This document shows, in pieces, positions 45,144-53,850 of a DNA stretch of 64,000 nucleotides (position 1 is its first letter; each line of letters begins with the position of its first letter). The stretch is from Streptomyces cellulosae (GTDB taxonomy: Bacteria > Actinomycetota > Actinomycetes > Streptomycetales > Streptomycetaceae). Made by a program: the position numbers and the translations under genes. The stretch covers positions 1 to 64,000 of the forward strand of contig BNBH01000002.1 of assembly GCA_014655195.1 (NCBI GenBank), in the 5' to 3' direction. The notes under the pieces are model-generated. The model was not told where the DNA came from, made no database searches, and saw nothing but the letters and a program-made list of their open reading frames with translations.

Positions 45144-45797
45144 ATGGAGGAAGCAGAAGACCGGTTGAGCCTGCCCCGGCCCCGCTGGGCGAATGCCGAG
45201 ATCGCCGTCTGGGGCGGTGACAGCGAGGACGATCTCGCCCTTGCAGGCGGCTATCTGCGAGTGGCTGAGACCGCCGCCCGACACTGGGTCGCCCATGGCC
45301 CGGACGACCTGCTGCCCCTCCCAATCCTCTACAACTACCGGCACAGCATCGAGCTGTCGCTGAAGTGGCTGATCCGCAAGGCCGCCCAGTGCGCGCTGCG
45401 CGAGGGCTACACAGGAGAAGAGGACCTCAGCCCCGACCAGTTGGACAAGCGTCTGCGCACGCACAACATCAGGAGACTGGCGGACTGCCTCAACCGGTAC
45501 CTGGCCCTGTTGGACCTGCCCAAGGTGGAACAGCGCATCGACCCGGAGTCCTGGAGTCAGCTGAACTGGCTGGACAGCGAGGATGCGACGGGGGAGACCT
45601 ACCGGTACGCCGTGGTCGGCCACGGCGCCGGCCGGGCTCCCGCCCGGCCCGTGCAGCAGAACGTCAACTTCTATGAGCAGGTGAACGAGCTGCACAAGCT
45701 CGCGCACCTGCTGTGGGGCGGTTACTCGTCTCATCTCGGAGAGTACGAGAACTGGCAGATCGAGTACATGGAGGCCATGGACACGGCCGGCTACTGA
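45144..45797 (+). CDS. HEPN-like hypothetical protein
   Basis: 217 aa, from ATG 45144. The helix NYRHSIELSLKWLIRKAAQ matches the RHxLE(L/Y)xLK pattern seen in HEPN-type helical domains. The rest is helical (LDKRLRTHNIRRLADCLNRYLALL, NEQVNELHKLAHLLWGG-like). It faces a probable nuclease gene with 17 bp between stops. A defence or toxin role is inferred only from fold pattern and neighbour. Confidence 0.55.
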   Translation: MEEAEDRLSLPRPRWANAEIAVWGGDSEDDLALAGGYLRVAETAARHWVAHGPDDLLPLPILYNYRHSIELSLKWLIRKAAQCALREGYTGEEDLSPDQLDKRLRTHNIRRLADCLNRYLALLDLPKVEQRIDPESWSQLNWLDSEDATGETYRYAVVGHGAGRAPARPVQQNVNFYEQVNELHKLAHLLWGGYSSHLGEYENWQIEYMEAMDTAGY

Positions 45798-45814
45798 AGC
45801 GGTGCGTGCCGTCG

Positions 45815-46984
45815 TTACGGCGTCGGCTTCTTGTGGCGGTTGAGGAGCTCGGTGAAGAAGTCGGAGATGAGCTGCGGGCTGTCGGGCCGGGTGAGTTCCC
45901 AGCCGCCGAAGCGGTAGATCTCATAGCCGGCCAGCCGCAGGCGGCGGTCCTCGGCGACCATCTCGGAGTACAGCTTGGGCGAGGCGGTGTAGGTGGTGCG
46001 GCCGTCTGGCCCGGTGGGGTTCTTGATGCCGTAGTGATGGGCGCCGTCGACCTCGATCACGATGCGGGAGCGGTCGGGGGCGAGCAGCAGGAAGTCCATG
46101 CGCTCGCGGTGCAGGGCCCCGCTGCGTCCGCTGCTCTTGCGGGTGTAGGGGTCGTAGTGCAGGTAGACCTGCGGAATGAGGGCGGGCAGGTCGAACCCGT
46201 CGGGTTCGGCGTAGCGGGCGCAGTACGTGCGCAGAACCGTCTGCTCCGGCAGGGAATCCAGTGAGCGGTACAGCCGCCTGTACAGCGCATCGGCGGCCTC
46301 TGGCTCCGCGGCGTCCGGCATGTGGTGCGTCTGCCACCAGGTGACCATCTGCCGCCAGGTCAGGCCCTGTAGCGGCAGCGGGTCCTTATACACGAGGCAG
46401 TTCTCGGCGTTCCGGACGATCTCCACCTCGTTGCTCACCGCGTCCCGCAGCACGATCTGCGGCTTCGGGCCGACGGCCGCGAAGATGAGGTTCTTGAAAG
46501 TGCCACGGGGGCCGTTCTTGAAACGCTGCTCGTACTCGGCCTCCTGCAGGTCCTCCAGGGCCTGACGGGTCGGCCCCAGCAGCTCTTCGATGCACTCGCG
46601 GCGCGCCTGCCATCCGCCGCCCCCGGACATGTCGTTCTTGCGCCAGTACTCGTAGAAGCCGCTGTGATGACGGAACGGCAGCTGCGCCGGCTCCAGGCCC
46701 AAGCGCTCAAGGACCGCCCGGTGCGCTTTGACGGCGAGGACGACTTCCTCGTCATTCATCCGTTCGTCGTGGCGTGTGCCCCTGGCGACAAAGTCCTCAT
46801 GCAGCAGTCGGGTCAGGGCCACGGCTACGTCCAGGTCCGGGTGGGCCGGCAGGGGACCGAACCGCAGGGACTCCATCAGCTCGACATCCAGCTCCCACAG
46901 CTGGCACACCCATTCGCCCGGCCTGTGGTCAGGCCAGTCCGCGTGCTCATCGGGCCTGCCGCGGAAGAAGTCATCTGTCTGCAT
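45815..46984 (-). CDS. AbiJ-NTD-like protein with C-terminal PD-(D/E)XK nuclease
   Basis: 389 aa from the ATG at 46984. The central part contains GTFKNLIFAAVGPKPQIVLRDAVSNEVEIVRNAENCLVY, a pattern known to me from abortive-infection AbiJ N-terminal domains. The C-terminus is DUF559-like: RMDFLLLAPDRSRIVIEVDGAHHYG, then EMVAEDRRLRLAGYEIYRFGGWEL. Putative catalytic Asp and Glu are in MDFLL and IEVDG. Likely an anti-phage or self-acting nuclease; no database check was possible. Confidence 0.6.
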   Translation of the reverse strand: MQTDDFFRGRPDEHADWPDHRPGEWVCQLWELDVELMESLRFGPLPAHPDLDVAVALTRLLHEDFVARGTRHDERMNDEEVVLAVKAHRAVLERLGLEPAQLPFRHHSGFYEYWRKNDMSGGGGWQARRECIEELLGPTRQALEDLQEAEYEQRFKNGPRGTFKNLIFAAVGPKPQIVLRDAVSNEVEIVRNAENCLVYKDPLPLQGLTWRQMVTWWQTHHMPDAAEPEAADALYRRLYRSLDSLPEQTVLRTYCARYAEPDGFDLPALIPQVYLHYDPYTRKSSGRSGALHRERMDFLLLAPDRSRIVIEVDGAHHYGIKNPTGPDGRTTYTASPKLYSEMVAEDRRLRLAGYEIYRFGGWELTRPDSPQLISDFFTELLNRHKKPTP

Positions 46985-47105
46985 GCTTGCGCATCCCCCT
47001 GCCCCACAGCGCTGTCGGAAGGAATTGTCGCTGGTGTCACTGACAAGCGGGAGCTGTACGCAACCGGTGAACAGGGTGGTGACAGCGAGGCGGCCGCTCC
47101 GGCGC

Positions 47106-48167
47106 CTACGTGAAAAGGCCGACGACCTCCCGGACGGCGTCCCGGGCGGTGCGGCCGACGCCGATGAGGGTGGCGGAGGCCGGGCCGGTCCAGTCGCCGT
47201 AGCCGAGCAGGTGCAGCCGCGGCTCGCCCAGGGCATGTGTGCCGTCAGTGGGGATGCGGCCGCGCGGCCCGCGCAAATCCAGCGGAGCGAGGTGAGGCAG
47301 GGCTGGACGGAAGCCGGTGCACCAGATGACCACATCAGCGCCTATCCCGCTGCCGTCGGCCCACCGGACGCCGTCGGTGGTGAGCTGGGTGAACATGGGC
47401 CTCGCCTGCAGGCGTCCGGCGCCGCGAGCGGCGCGGACAGGCGGCACGGCCACGATGTCGCCGAGTGAAGCCACCCCGCCGGTGTCGTCGCGGCCGGCGT
47501 CGAGAGCGCGGCGGCGGGCGGTAGCGACATCGAACAGGGCGCGGCCGTCGATGTCGTCCGGAAGGAACCGCGGTGGGCGCTGGGTCACCCAGGTCACTTC
47601 GGCACGTCCGTCCAAGGTGAGATCGGCTGCGATCTGGGCGCCGGAGTTGCCACCGCCGACCACGATGACGCGCTGCCCGGCGAAGTCGGCCGGGGAGCGG
47701 TAGTTCACCGTGTGCAGCTGCCGCCCGGCGAAGACGGATCGGCCGGGGACGGTGGGGAGAAAGGGCCGCGACCACGTGCCGGTTGCACTGATGACCGCCT
47801 GGGTCCGCCAGGTGCCGGAGTCCGCCTCGACCAGGAGCCTCTCGCCGTCACGGCGTACGGCCTGCACAGGGGTGCCGTGCTGGACGGGCAGGTCGTAGCG
47901 CTTCTCGTAGTCGGTGAGGTAGTCCACCACGTGCCTGGCGTCCGGGTAGGTCTCGCCGGGCTGGGCGGGCATGAGCCGTCCGGGCAGTGAGGAGTGCTCG
48001 GCTGGGGAGAACAGGTGCAGGGAGTCCCACATGTGCTGCCAGGACCCGCCCGGAGCTGTGCCGGCGTCCAGGATCACGAAGTCGAGGCCCTGGCGGCGTA
48101 GGTGGTAGCCGGCGGCGAGTCCTGCCTGGCCGCCGCCGACCACCACCACATCCGTGTGCTGGGTCAC
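47106..48167 (-). CDS. ArsO-like flavin-dependent monooxygenase (second copy)
   Basis: 353 aa. VVVVGGGQAGLAAGYHL, APGGSWQHMWDSLHLFSPAEHSSLPG, VIVVGGGNSGAQIAADL, WCTGFRPALPHL. Same length and plan as the protein at 43566 but clearly diverged. The GTG at 48167 overlaps the acr3 stop (GTGA), making it the third gene of the arsR-acr3 operon. Confidence 0.8.
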   Translation of the reverse strand: MTQHTDVVVVGGGQAGLAAGYHLRRQGLDFVILDAGTAPGGSWQHMWDSLHLFSPAEHSSLPGRLMPAQPGETYPDARHVVDYLTDYEKRYDLPVQHGTPVQAVRRDGERLLVEADSGTWRTQAVISATGTWSRPFLPTVPGRSVFAGRQLHTVNYRSPADFAGQRVIVVGGGNSGAQIAADLTLDGRAEVTWVTQRPPRFLPDDIDGRALFDVATARRRALDAGRDDTGGVASLGDIVAVPPVRAARGAGRLQARPMFTQLTTDGVRWADGSGIGADVVIWCTGFRPALPHLAPLDLRGPRGRIPTDGTHALGEPRLHLLGYGDWTGPASATLIGVGRTARDAVREVVGLFT

Positions 48168-49282
48168 GGCGCGGTCGTCACCGCATCGGCGGAGAACTTC
48201 CTGCGCCAGGCGAGCGCGACGTAGACCAGGCCGATGAGCACCGGGACTTCGATGAGCGGGCCGACCACGCCGGACAGGGCCTGGCCGGAGGTGACGCCGA
48301 AGGTTGCGATGGCGACCGCGATGGCCAGCTCGAAGTTGTTGCCCGCCGCCGTGAACGCCAGCGTTGCGGTGCGGTCGTACGCCAGGCCCAGGCCCTTGCC
48401 GAGCAGGAAGGTGCCGAAGAACATGACCGCGAAGTACACCAGCAGCGGCAGCGCGATCCGGGCGACGTCCAACGGCTGCGAGGTGATCGTCTTCCCCTGG
48501 AGGGCGAAGAGGATGACGATCGTGAACAGCAGCCCGTACAGGGCCCACGGGCCGATCTTCGGAAGGAACTTCGCCTCGTAGTCGGCGCGGCCCAGCTTCT
48601 GCTCGCCGATGCGGCGGGTGAGGAAGCCGGCCAGCAGGGGGATGCCGAGGAAGATGATGACGTTCAGCGCGATGTGCCAGACGGAGACGTCCAGGCCCTG
48701 GCCGTCGCCGAGGTTCATCCAGCGCGGCAGCAGGTCGAGGTAGAGCCAGCCCAGCAGGCCGAACGCGATCACCTGGAACACCGAGTTGAGGGCGACCAGG
48801 ACGGCCGCGGCCTCGCGGTCGCCGCAGGCGAGGTCGTTCCAGATGATGACCATGGCGATACAGCGGGCCAAGCCGACGATAATCAGGCCGGTGCGGTACT
48901 CGGGCAGGTCCGGCAGGAAGATCCACGCCAGGGCGAACATCACCGCAGGGCCGACGCCCCAGTTGATGACCAGCGAGGAAACCATCAGCTTCTTGTCGCT
49001 GGTCACGCGGTCGAGCCGGTCGTAGCGGACCTTGGCCAGGACCGGGTACATCATGACCAGCAGGCCGAGCGCGATCGGCAGGGAGATACCGCCGATCTCG
49101 ATCTTCGCGAGCGCGTCGTTCATGCCCGGGACGATCCGGCCCAGGCCCAGGCCGACGGCCATGCCGAGCAGGATCCACACCGCGAGGTAGCGGTCGAGTG
49201 TGGAGAGCTTCTTGACGATCGAGTCGTCCCCGGCCGCGTCGGCGCTCTGGGCGAGGGCGGTGGTGGGCTCGGTGGAGGTCAC
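48164..49282 (-). CDS. acr3: Acr3-type arsenite efflux permease
   Basis: 372 aa, ten TM helices after a ~30-residue N-terminus. Conserved Cys in VGLARCIAMVIIWNDLACGD, plus AALVALNSVFQ-like and TAAGNNFELAIAVAIATFG blocks. Exports arsenite made by ArsC. The GTG overlaps the arsR stop. Confidence 0.93.
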   Translation of the reverse strand: MTSTEPTTALAQSADAAGDDSIVKKLSTLDRYLAVWILLGMAVGLGLGRIVPGMNDALAKIEIGGISLPIALGLLVMMYPVLAKVRYDRLDRVTSDKKLMVSSLVINWGVGPAVMFALAWIFLPDLPEYRTGLIIVGLARCIAMVIIWNDLACGDREAAAVLVALNSVFQVIAFGLLGWLYLDLLPRWMNLGDGQGLDVSVWHIALNVIIFLGIPLLAGFLTRRIGEQKLGRADYEAKFLPKIGPWALYGLLFTIVILFALQGKTITSQPLDVARIALPLLVYFAVMFFGTFLLGKGLGLAYDRTATLAFTAAGNNFELAIAVAIATFGVTSGQALSGVVGPLIEVPVLIGLVYVALAWRRKFSADAVTTAP

Positions 49283-49587
49283 GGGCAGGCCCTCTTGTTC
49301 TCGGCGGCGGTGCGGGCGGAGGCGGCGAGTTCGGCGAACTGCTCGGACAGGCCGGCCAGGACCTCGGGCTTGAGCTTGTAGTAGGTGAAGCGACCGCACG
49401 GCTCGGTCTCCACGATCCCGGCCTCGCGCAGCACCTTCATGTGGTTGGACAGGTTGGTCTGCTTGGCTCCGGTCTCCTCGACCAGGTGCGTCGTGCAGAG
49501 CGTTTCGCGCGCGAGCAGGGTCACGATCTTCAGGCGGAGCGGATCGCCCAGCACCCGGATCACGTCAGGATCGACTGAAGTCAGCAT
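49279..49587 (-). CDS. arsR: ArsR-family repressor of the acr3 operon
   Basis: 102 aa. wHTH TGAKQTNLSNHMKVLREAGIVETEPCGRFTYYKL, cysteines in ETLCTTHL, TEPCGR and the C-terminal ACP as candidate As(III) ligands. Different cysteine layout from the other ArsR at 44670, so the two modules have separate sensors. Confidence 0.9.
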   Translation of the reverse strand: MLTSVDPDVIRVLGDPLRLKIVTLLARETLCTTHLVEETGAKQTNLSNHMKVLREAGIVETEPCGRFTYYKLKPEVLAGLSEQFAELAASARTAAENKRACP

Positions 49588-49682
49588 GCGCTGATACTCT
49601 CACATCACCACTCGCTGATACCAGCGGGGGCTGAAGTCATTGGCGGCTGGGTTCCGCCATGCGACGAGAGAGAACGATCACC
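49588..49682. promoter_or_regulatory. Divergent arsR / arsC control region
   Basis: Contains GCGCTGATAC (49588-49597) and CGCTGATACCAGCG (49612-49625), the second partly palindromic. Likely ArsR operators serving both directions. GAGAGAGAACG near 49668-49678 serves arsC. Confidence 0.55.
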
Positions 49683-50105
49683 ATGGCCGACAAGCCGTCC
49701 GTCCTGTTCGTCTGTGTCCACAACGCCGGTCGCTCCCAGATGGCCGCCGCGTGGCTGACCCACCTGGCCGGCGACCGCGTCGAGGTCCGCTCCGCCGGCT
49801 CCAACCCGGGCGACCAGGTCAACCCGGCCGCCGTCGAGGCCATGGCCGAGGTCGGTATCGACATCTCCCAGGAGACGCCGAAGATCCTTACCGTCGACGC
49901 GGTCCGCGAGTCGGATGTGTGCATCACCATGGGCTGCGGCGACACCTGCCCCGTCTTCCCCGGCAAGCGCTACCTGGACTGGAAGCTGGACGACCCGGCC
50001 GGCCAGGGCGTCGAGGCCGTACGCCCGATCCGCGACGAGATCAAGACCCTGGTGGAGGGCCTGATCGCCGAGATCGCCCCGGCGAAGCCGGAGGCGACGG
50101 CGTGA
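49683..50105 (+). CDS. arsC: Thioredoxin-type arsenate reductase
   Basis: 140 aa low-molecular-weight phosphatase fold. P-loop CVHNAGRSQMAAAW with catalytic Cys near residue 12, resolving cysteines in MGCGDTCPVFPG. Reduces arsenate to arsenite using the thioredoxin system. ATG 49683 (in AACGATCACCATG) rather than the upstream 49659. Confidence 0.93.
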   Translation: MADKPSVLFVCVHNAGRSQMAAAWLTHLAGDRVEVRSAGSNPGDQVNPAAVEAMAEVGIDISQETPKILTVDAVRESDVCITMGCGDTCPVFPGKRYLDWKLDDPAGQGVEAVRPIRDEIKTLVEGLIAEIAPAKPEATA

Positions 50106-51076
50106 GCGAGATACGCGAGGTCGTCGTCATCGGCTCCGGCCCTGCCGGATACACCGCCGCGCTCTACACCGCCCGCGCCCAGCTGAGGCCCCTGCTGTTC
50201 GGCAGCTCCATCTTCGTCGGCGGATCGCTCACGACGACGACCGAGGTGGAGAACTTCCCCGGCTTCCCTGACGGCGTCGACGGCCCCGTCCTCATGGAGA
50301 ACATGCGGGCCCAGGCCGAGAAGTTCGGCGCCGAGATGATCGACGACGACATCGTCGAGGTCGACCTCACCGGTGACATCAAGCTCCTCACCGACTCCGC
50401 GGGCACCGTGCACCGCGCGAAGACGGTGATCATCGCGACCGGCTCCGGCTACCGCAAGCTCGGCCTGCCGAAGGAGGATGAGCTCTCTGGGCGCGGCGTG
50501 TCCTGGTGCGCGACCTGCGACGGGTTCTTCTTCCGGAACCGGGGCATCGTCGTGGTCGGCGGCGGCGACACCGCCATGGAGGAAGCCGCCTTCCTCACCC
50601 GCTTCGCCAAGTCGGTCACCGTCGTCCACCGACGCTCCACCCTCCGCGCCTCGAAGGTCATGCAGGACCGGGCCTTCGCCGACGACAAGATCTCCTTCGC
50701 CTTCGACAGCGAGATCGCCGAGATCAAGGAGGCGAACGGAATGCTCGGCGGCGTCGTCCTGCGCGACGTCTTCACCGGCGCCACCCGTGACCTGGACGTG
50801 ACGGGGCTGTTCATCGCGATAGGCCACGACCCGCGCACAGAACTCTTCAAGGGACAGCTCGACCTCGACGGCGAGGGCTACATCAGCGTGGCCTCCCCGT
50901 CGACGCGTACCACCCTGCCCGGAGTGTTCGCCGCCGGCGACGTCGTCGACCACACCTACCGCCAGGCCATCACCGCTGCCGGAACCGGCGCGGCCGCGGC
51001 GCTGGACGCCGAGCGCTACCTTGCCGCCCGTGGCGCGGCAGAGACTGAGCCGGTGACCGCTGCCGTCCCGGTCTGA
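50102..51076 (+). CDS. trxB: Thioredoxin reductase of the ars operon
   Basis: 324 aa. IGSGPAGYTAALYTARA, redox site WCATCDGF, GGGDTAMEEAAFLTRFA, C-terminal FAAGDVVDHTYRQAITAAGTG. The GTG overlaps the arsC stop, so it supplies reducing power for ArsC. No thioredoxin gene is adjacent; a chromosomal one would be needed. The 280 bp that follow contain only a small GCGGCTCCGCCGC hairpin near 51113. Confidence 0.92.
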   Translation: MSEIREVVVIGSGPAGYTAALYTARAQLRPLLFGSSIFVGGSLTTTTEVENFPGFPDGVDGPVLMENMRAQAEKFGAEMIDDDIVEVDLTGDIKLLTDSAGTVHRAKTVIIATGSGYRKLGLPKEDELSGRGVSWCATCDGFFFRNRGIVVVGGGDTAMEEAAFLTRFAKSVTVVHRRSTLRASKVMQDRAFADDKISFAFDSEIAEIKEANGMLGGVVLRDVFTGATRDLDVTGLFIAIGHDPRTELFKGQLDLDGEGYISVASPSTRTTLPGVFAAGDVVDHTYRQAITAAGTGAAAALDAERYLAARGAAETEPVTAAVPV

Positions 51077-51356
51077 GCGGTGCTCGCAGGCGGGGCTGTC
51101 CGGGAGCCTCCCTGCGGCTCCGCCGCAGTCGTTCCTGCCTCCGCCGGTCACTCGGCCAAGCTGCAAGGTCCGTTCCGGGACGAGCCGCCGTCGGCGTCGC
51201 TATGAGGGAAACGCAGGGGCGTCGTCACCTGGCTGACGGAGAAGCCGGAGAGGCCTTCGATCGCGAGGCACTCGGGGGACGAGCCGCTCATGTGCGGGCC
51301 CTCGACTCCGGCTTCAGGGGCGTCTGTCCAGATCCTGCAGGCGCTCCTCGTCGCCA

Positions 51357-52361
51357 TCATGCCCTTGAGCCCTCCATGGGAGCCGGCCATATGCCGTCGA
51401 TGAGCCAGGGTCGGGCAAGCGGCTCCAGGTCGCGCGAGAACTGGTCCCCGCCGCCACTTGCCATCCGCTGTGCCCACTGGCGCGTCGCGCCCGCAGCCCA
51501 GTCCGCCACCTGGAGCTGCGGGTGGTCCTTGCTGTCCGCAAATTCGATGGCGCCCATGAACGGGTGCATGAACTCGCCCGGCCGTGCGGGATCCGGGAAG
51601 AAGTGCACGGTGTGCAGGCGGGTGGTGTTGCGGTCGACTACTTTCGATGCGTCGTGCACCAGGCGGAACTTGCCCAGGGTCTGACCGAACGTGGTGGCGA
51701 GGCAGTACAGGCTTGGGACCGCCGGATCCAGCTCGTCCCGATGCTCCTGGGATGCGATCTCCGCTGCGGTCTCGTCAGCAACGGGCCGGCAGTGTTCCAG
51801 GACTTCGGTCCACTCGGCGAACTGCTGGCTTTGCACGGAGGCCTTCAGGGCGCCTATGGCCGCGTACAGGTCGTCGGTGGTGGCCTTCTGCCGGACCCAG
51901 TTCACGAACGCGTGGAGCATCCGGTCGTAGGCGTCCGCATTCCCCATGACCGGGCCGGCCCGGTGCAGCATGTTCGCCAGGGCGAGGGCTTCCTTTCCCT
52001 CGTACAGGTTGTAGCCGTCCCGGTGCGCCATGGGCTCCACGATGACGTCGACCATCTTGGTCATCACCATGAATCGCTTGTGGACCAGGTAGGTCCGCAC
52101 GCTCCCCTCGGGCAGGCGTGAGAAGGCGTTCATCAGCGCCTTTCGTCCGCCACTGGAACCCGCCAACGACGTGTACTTCGGCTCGCGCAGATTGCGCGGG
52201 AGCTGGCCACGGACCTCGTCGACGATGGAGGCGGCGAGGTCGTCAGGGAGATGAACCCCGGCCACCGTGAAGACAGGTTGGTGCGGGTCGAGAAGGTTCT
52301 GGCCCGAGTTGGCGGACTCGTCGACGTAAACGACGGGGCGCTCCGAGGATGAAGTGGACAT
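51357..52361 (-). CDS. DUF3800 protein (RNase H-like fold)
   Basis: 334 aa. N-terminal VVYVDESANSGQNLLD and C-terminal FADSKDHPQLQVADWAAGA give the Asp-rich putative active site of DUF3800. Such proteins are frequent on mobile elements and phages. ATG at 52361. Role unknown. Confidence 0.8.
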   Translation of the reverse strand: MSTSSSERPVVYVDESANSGQNLLDPHQPVFTVAGVHLPDDLAASIVDEVRGQLPRNLREPKYTSLAGSSGGRKALMNAFSRLPEGSVRTYLVHKRFMVMTKMVDVIVEPMAHRDGYNLYEGKEALALANMLHRAGPVMGNADAYDRMLHAFVNWVRQKATTDDLYAAIGALKASVQSQQFAEWTEVLEHCRPVADETAAEIASQEHRDELDPAVPSLYCLATTFGQTLGKFRLVHDASKVVDRNTTRLHTVHFFPDPARPGEFMHPFMGAIEFADSKDHPQLQVADWAAGATRQWAQRMASGGGDQFSRDLEPLARPWLIDGIWPAPMEGSRA

Positions 52362-52792
52362 ACATGGAGGATGCCCGCCAGCTGCGGGGTGGGCCAGCCG
52401 CAGTCGGCGATGGAGCCCGCAGCGGTCGGCTGTGCGGGAACCCCTGGCTCCGGAAGCCGCGGTTTCCACTCCTTCTGGCACTCACGGGACAGCCCTTCAA
52501 GTAGGCCAGCGTGTTGACCCGCCCTCCCGGTACGGGCGGGCAACACACCTGCTTCGGCATCCTTCTACCCAAGACGCGGGGGGCGGTGGTTGGCACCCAG
52601 CTCTGCGAATCCAGGCCGATTCCATAGAGCATCGGAGCGGGCTGGCCGGGACTGCGGGCACACGTCGAGCAGTGTCTCGGCCGCAGGGATCGACGGCCAA
52701 CTCGGCACCCAGATGCTGCTGTGGAAGGGAGGGCCCGGCCACGTGGAACTTCGAGGCCGGGCCGGCTGTGACAGTCCCGAGGAATCGAGACG
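52362..52792. other. 431-bp intergenic stretch with one inverted repeat
   Basis: GTGTTGACCCGCCC (52511-52524) and GGGCGGGCAACAC (52534-52546) form a hairpin with one bulged base. No gene supported. Confidence 0.5.
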
Positions 52793-53422
52793 TCACCAAA
52801 GGGTCAGCGGGATTCCCGCTTCTTCCGCGGCACAGATTCTCTCTTCGATGCGATCTTGCGACTCGCCGGCTTTGAGGCCAGCCAGGATCGCCGAAGCGAT
52901 GGCCCGTGTTCGGCCAGCAGCCCCCCGTACGTCTGCGAGTGGACCATGGGGATTGTGCCGCCGTCGCGACCACTCGGCTCGGTTCTCTGCGGCTGTCCCC
53001 AGCCGCAGATGGGAGGGATTCGTGCAGCCGTGAAAGTCACAGGTGTGGCAGATGACAGGATCCTCAGCGGAGGACCATCCCGTCCGGGTGACCACACCGT
53101 TGGCCAGCTGGTAGGCGAAGAGGTGAGCTGGGACCGTGCCCCTGCGAGACGGCCCCGGCAGGCTGGCGGCGCGGAATGATCCATGGCCCGTTGAGCTGAC
53201 GGCGCCCAGCCATGGCCAGCATTGACCCGCTGAGCGGACGTAACACTTGGCCTTGAAGCGGGCGACGATGGTCTCGTCAGTCAGCCAGCTCAACCAGAGA
53301 TCTGCAGGTAGTCGGATCGGTGTCGGGTGTCCCAGGAGGGACAGCTGTTCTCCTCTGGCTGGCGCGGTCTGTCGCCTTTCGCCGATGTCCGGCAGCGGGA
53401 GTTGACCGGTGTTTTCCGTCAT
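52793..53422 (-). CDS. HNH-type endonuclease-like protein
   Basis: 209 aa. The HNH core VICHTCDFHGCTNPSHLRLGTAAENRAEWSRR (residues ~123-155) has the two zinc Cys and the H-N pattern. An upstream WPWLGAVSSTGHGSF resembles HNH_3/homing enzymes. Overlaps the next gene upstream by 4 bp. May be a homing-type nuclease or a regulator of the partition cluster. Confidence 0.65.
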   Translation of the reverse strand: MTENTGQLPLPDIGERRQTAPARGEQLSLLGHPTPIRLPADLWLSWLTDETIVARFKAKCYVRSAGQCWPWLGAVSSTGHGSFRAASLPGPSRRGTVPAHLFAYQLANGVVTRTGWSSAEDPVICHTCDFHGCTNPSHLRLGTAAENRAEWSRRRHNPHGPLADVRGAAGRTRAIASAILAGLKAGESQDRIEERICAAEEAGIPLTLW

Positions 53423-53730
53423 GGTGTGTTGTTGCCGAGCTGCTTGAGGTCAGGCGGGTAACCCTTGGCCCGGAGCCACGCGTCGAGGGCCAGGGCGACG
53501 ATGTCGCCGTGGGGTATCTCGGTGTCGGCGTTGCAGCGGCGGATACGCCGTTGGAGCTCAAGGACATCGGGAACGGCGTAGTTCAGTTGCCCGCGCTTGG
53601 TGTGCCGGCTGTTGATGACCTTCAGGGTGTCCGGGTGGGGAGCAAGCGGATCACCTTGTGACTCAGACTGTGCTTCAAGCGCGTCGGCAACCGCACGCAG
53701 CTGGCCGACATAGGTAGCGACGTTGTGCAC
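53419..53730 (-). CDS. Putative centromere-binding partition protein (small)
   Basis: 103 aa. The C-terminal 55 residues (SRHTKRGQLNYAVPDVLELQRRIRRCNADTEIPHGDIVALALDAWLRAKGY) are clearly related to the C-terminus of the protein at 53851-54621. Probable ribbon-helix-helix-like DNA-binding domain. Lies just downstream of the 26-bp palindrome. Confidence 0.6.
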   Translation of the reverse strand: MHNVATYVGQLRAVADALEAQSESQGDPLAPHPDTLKVINSRHTKRGQLNYAVPDVLELQRRIRRCNADTEIPHGDIVALALDAWLRAKGYPPDLKQLGNNTP

Positions 53731-53748
53731 GGAGTGGCTCCCGTGGAG

Positions 53749-53796
53749 GCGACTAGGCGGCTAGCTAGCCGCCTAGTGGACTAGTGGAATAGTCGC
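53749..53796. promoter_or_regulatory. Candidate centromere (parS) / operator: 26-bp palindrome
   Basis: 53752-53777 is a perfect palindrome centred on GCTAGC with arms ACTAGGCGGCTAG. GCGACTA (53749-53755) pairs with TAGTCGC (53790-53796), and ACTAG repeats at 53780-53784. It sits between the two paralogous DNA-binding genes of the parA locus. Confidence 0.65.
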
Positions 53797-53850
53797 CGAA
53801 GGGGCGACCAGCCTCGTGCTGGCGGGTCGCCCCGATCGACGAGCGGTTCG

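Noticed and set aside
48000..49381. Rightward open frame opposite acr3
   Set aside because: Glu/Asp/Gln-rich shadow of a recognised ten-TM transporter.
51202..51684. Possible rightward gene after trxB
   Set aside because: Overlaps the DUF3800 gene on the other strand and has no domain or ribosome-binding site.
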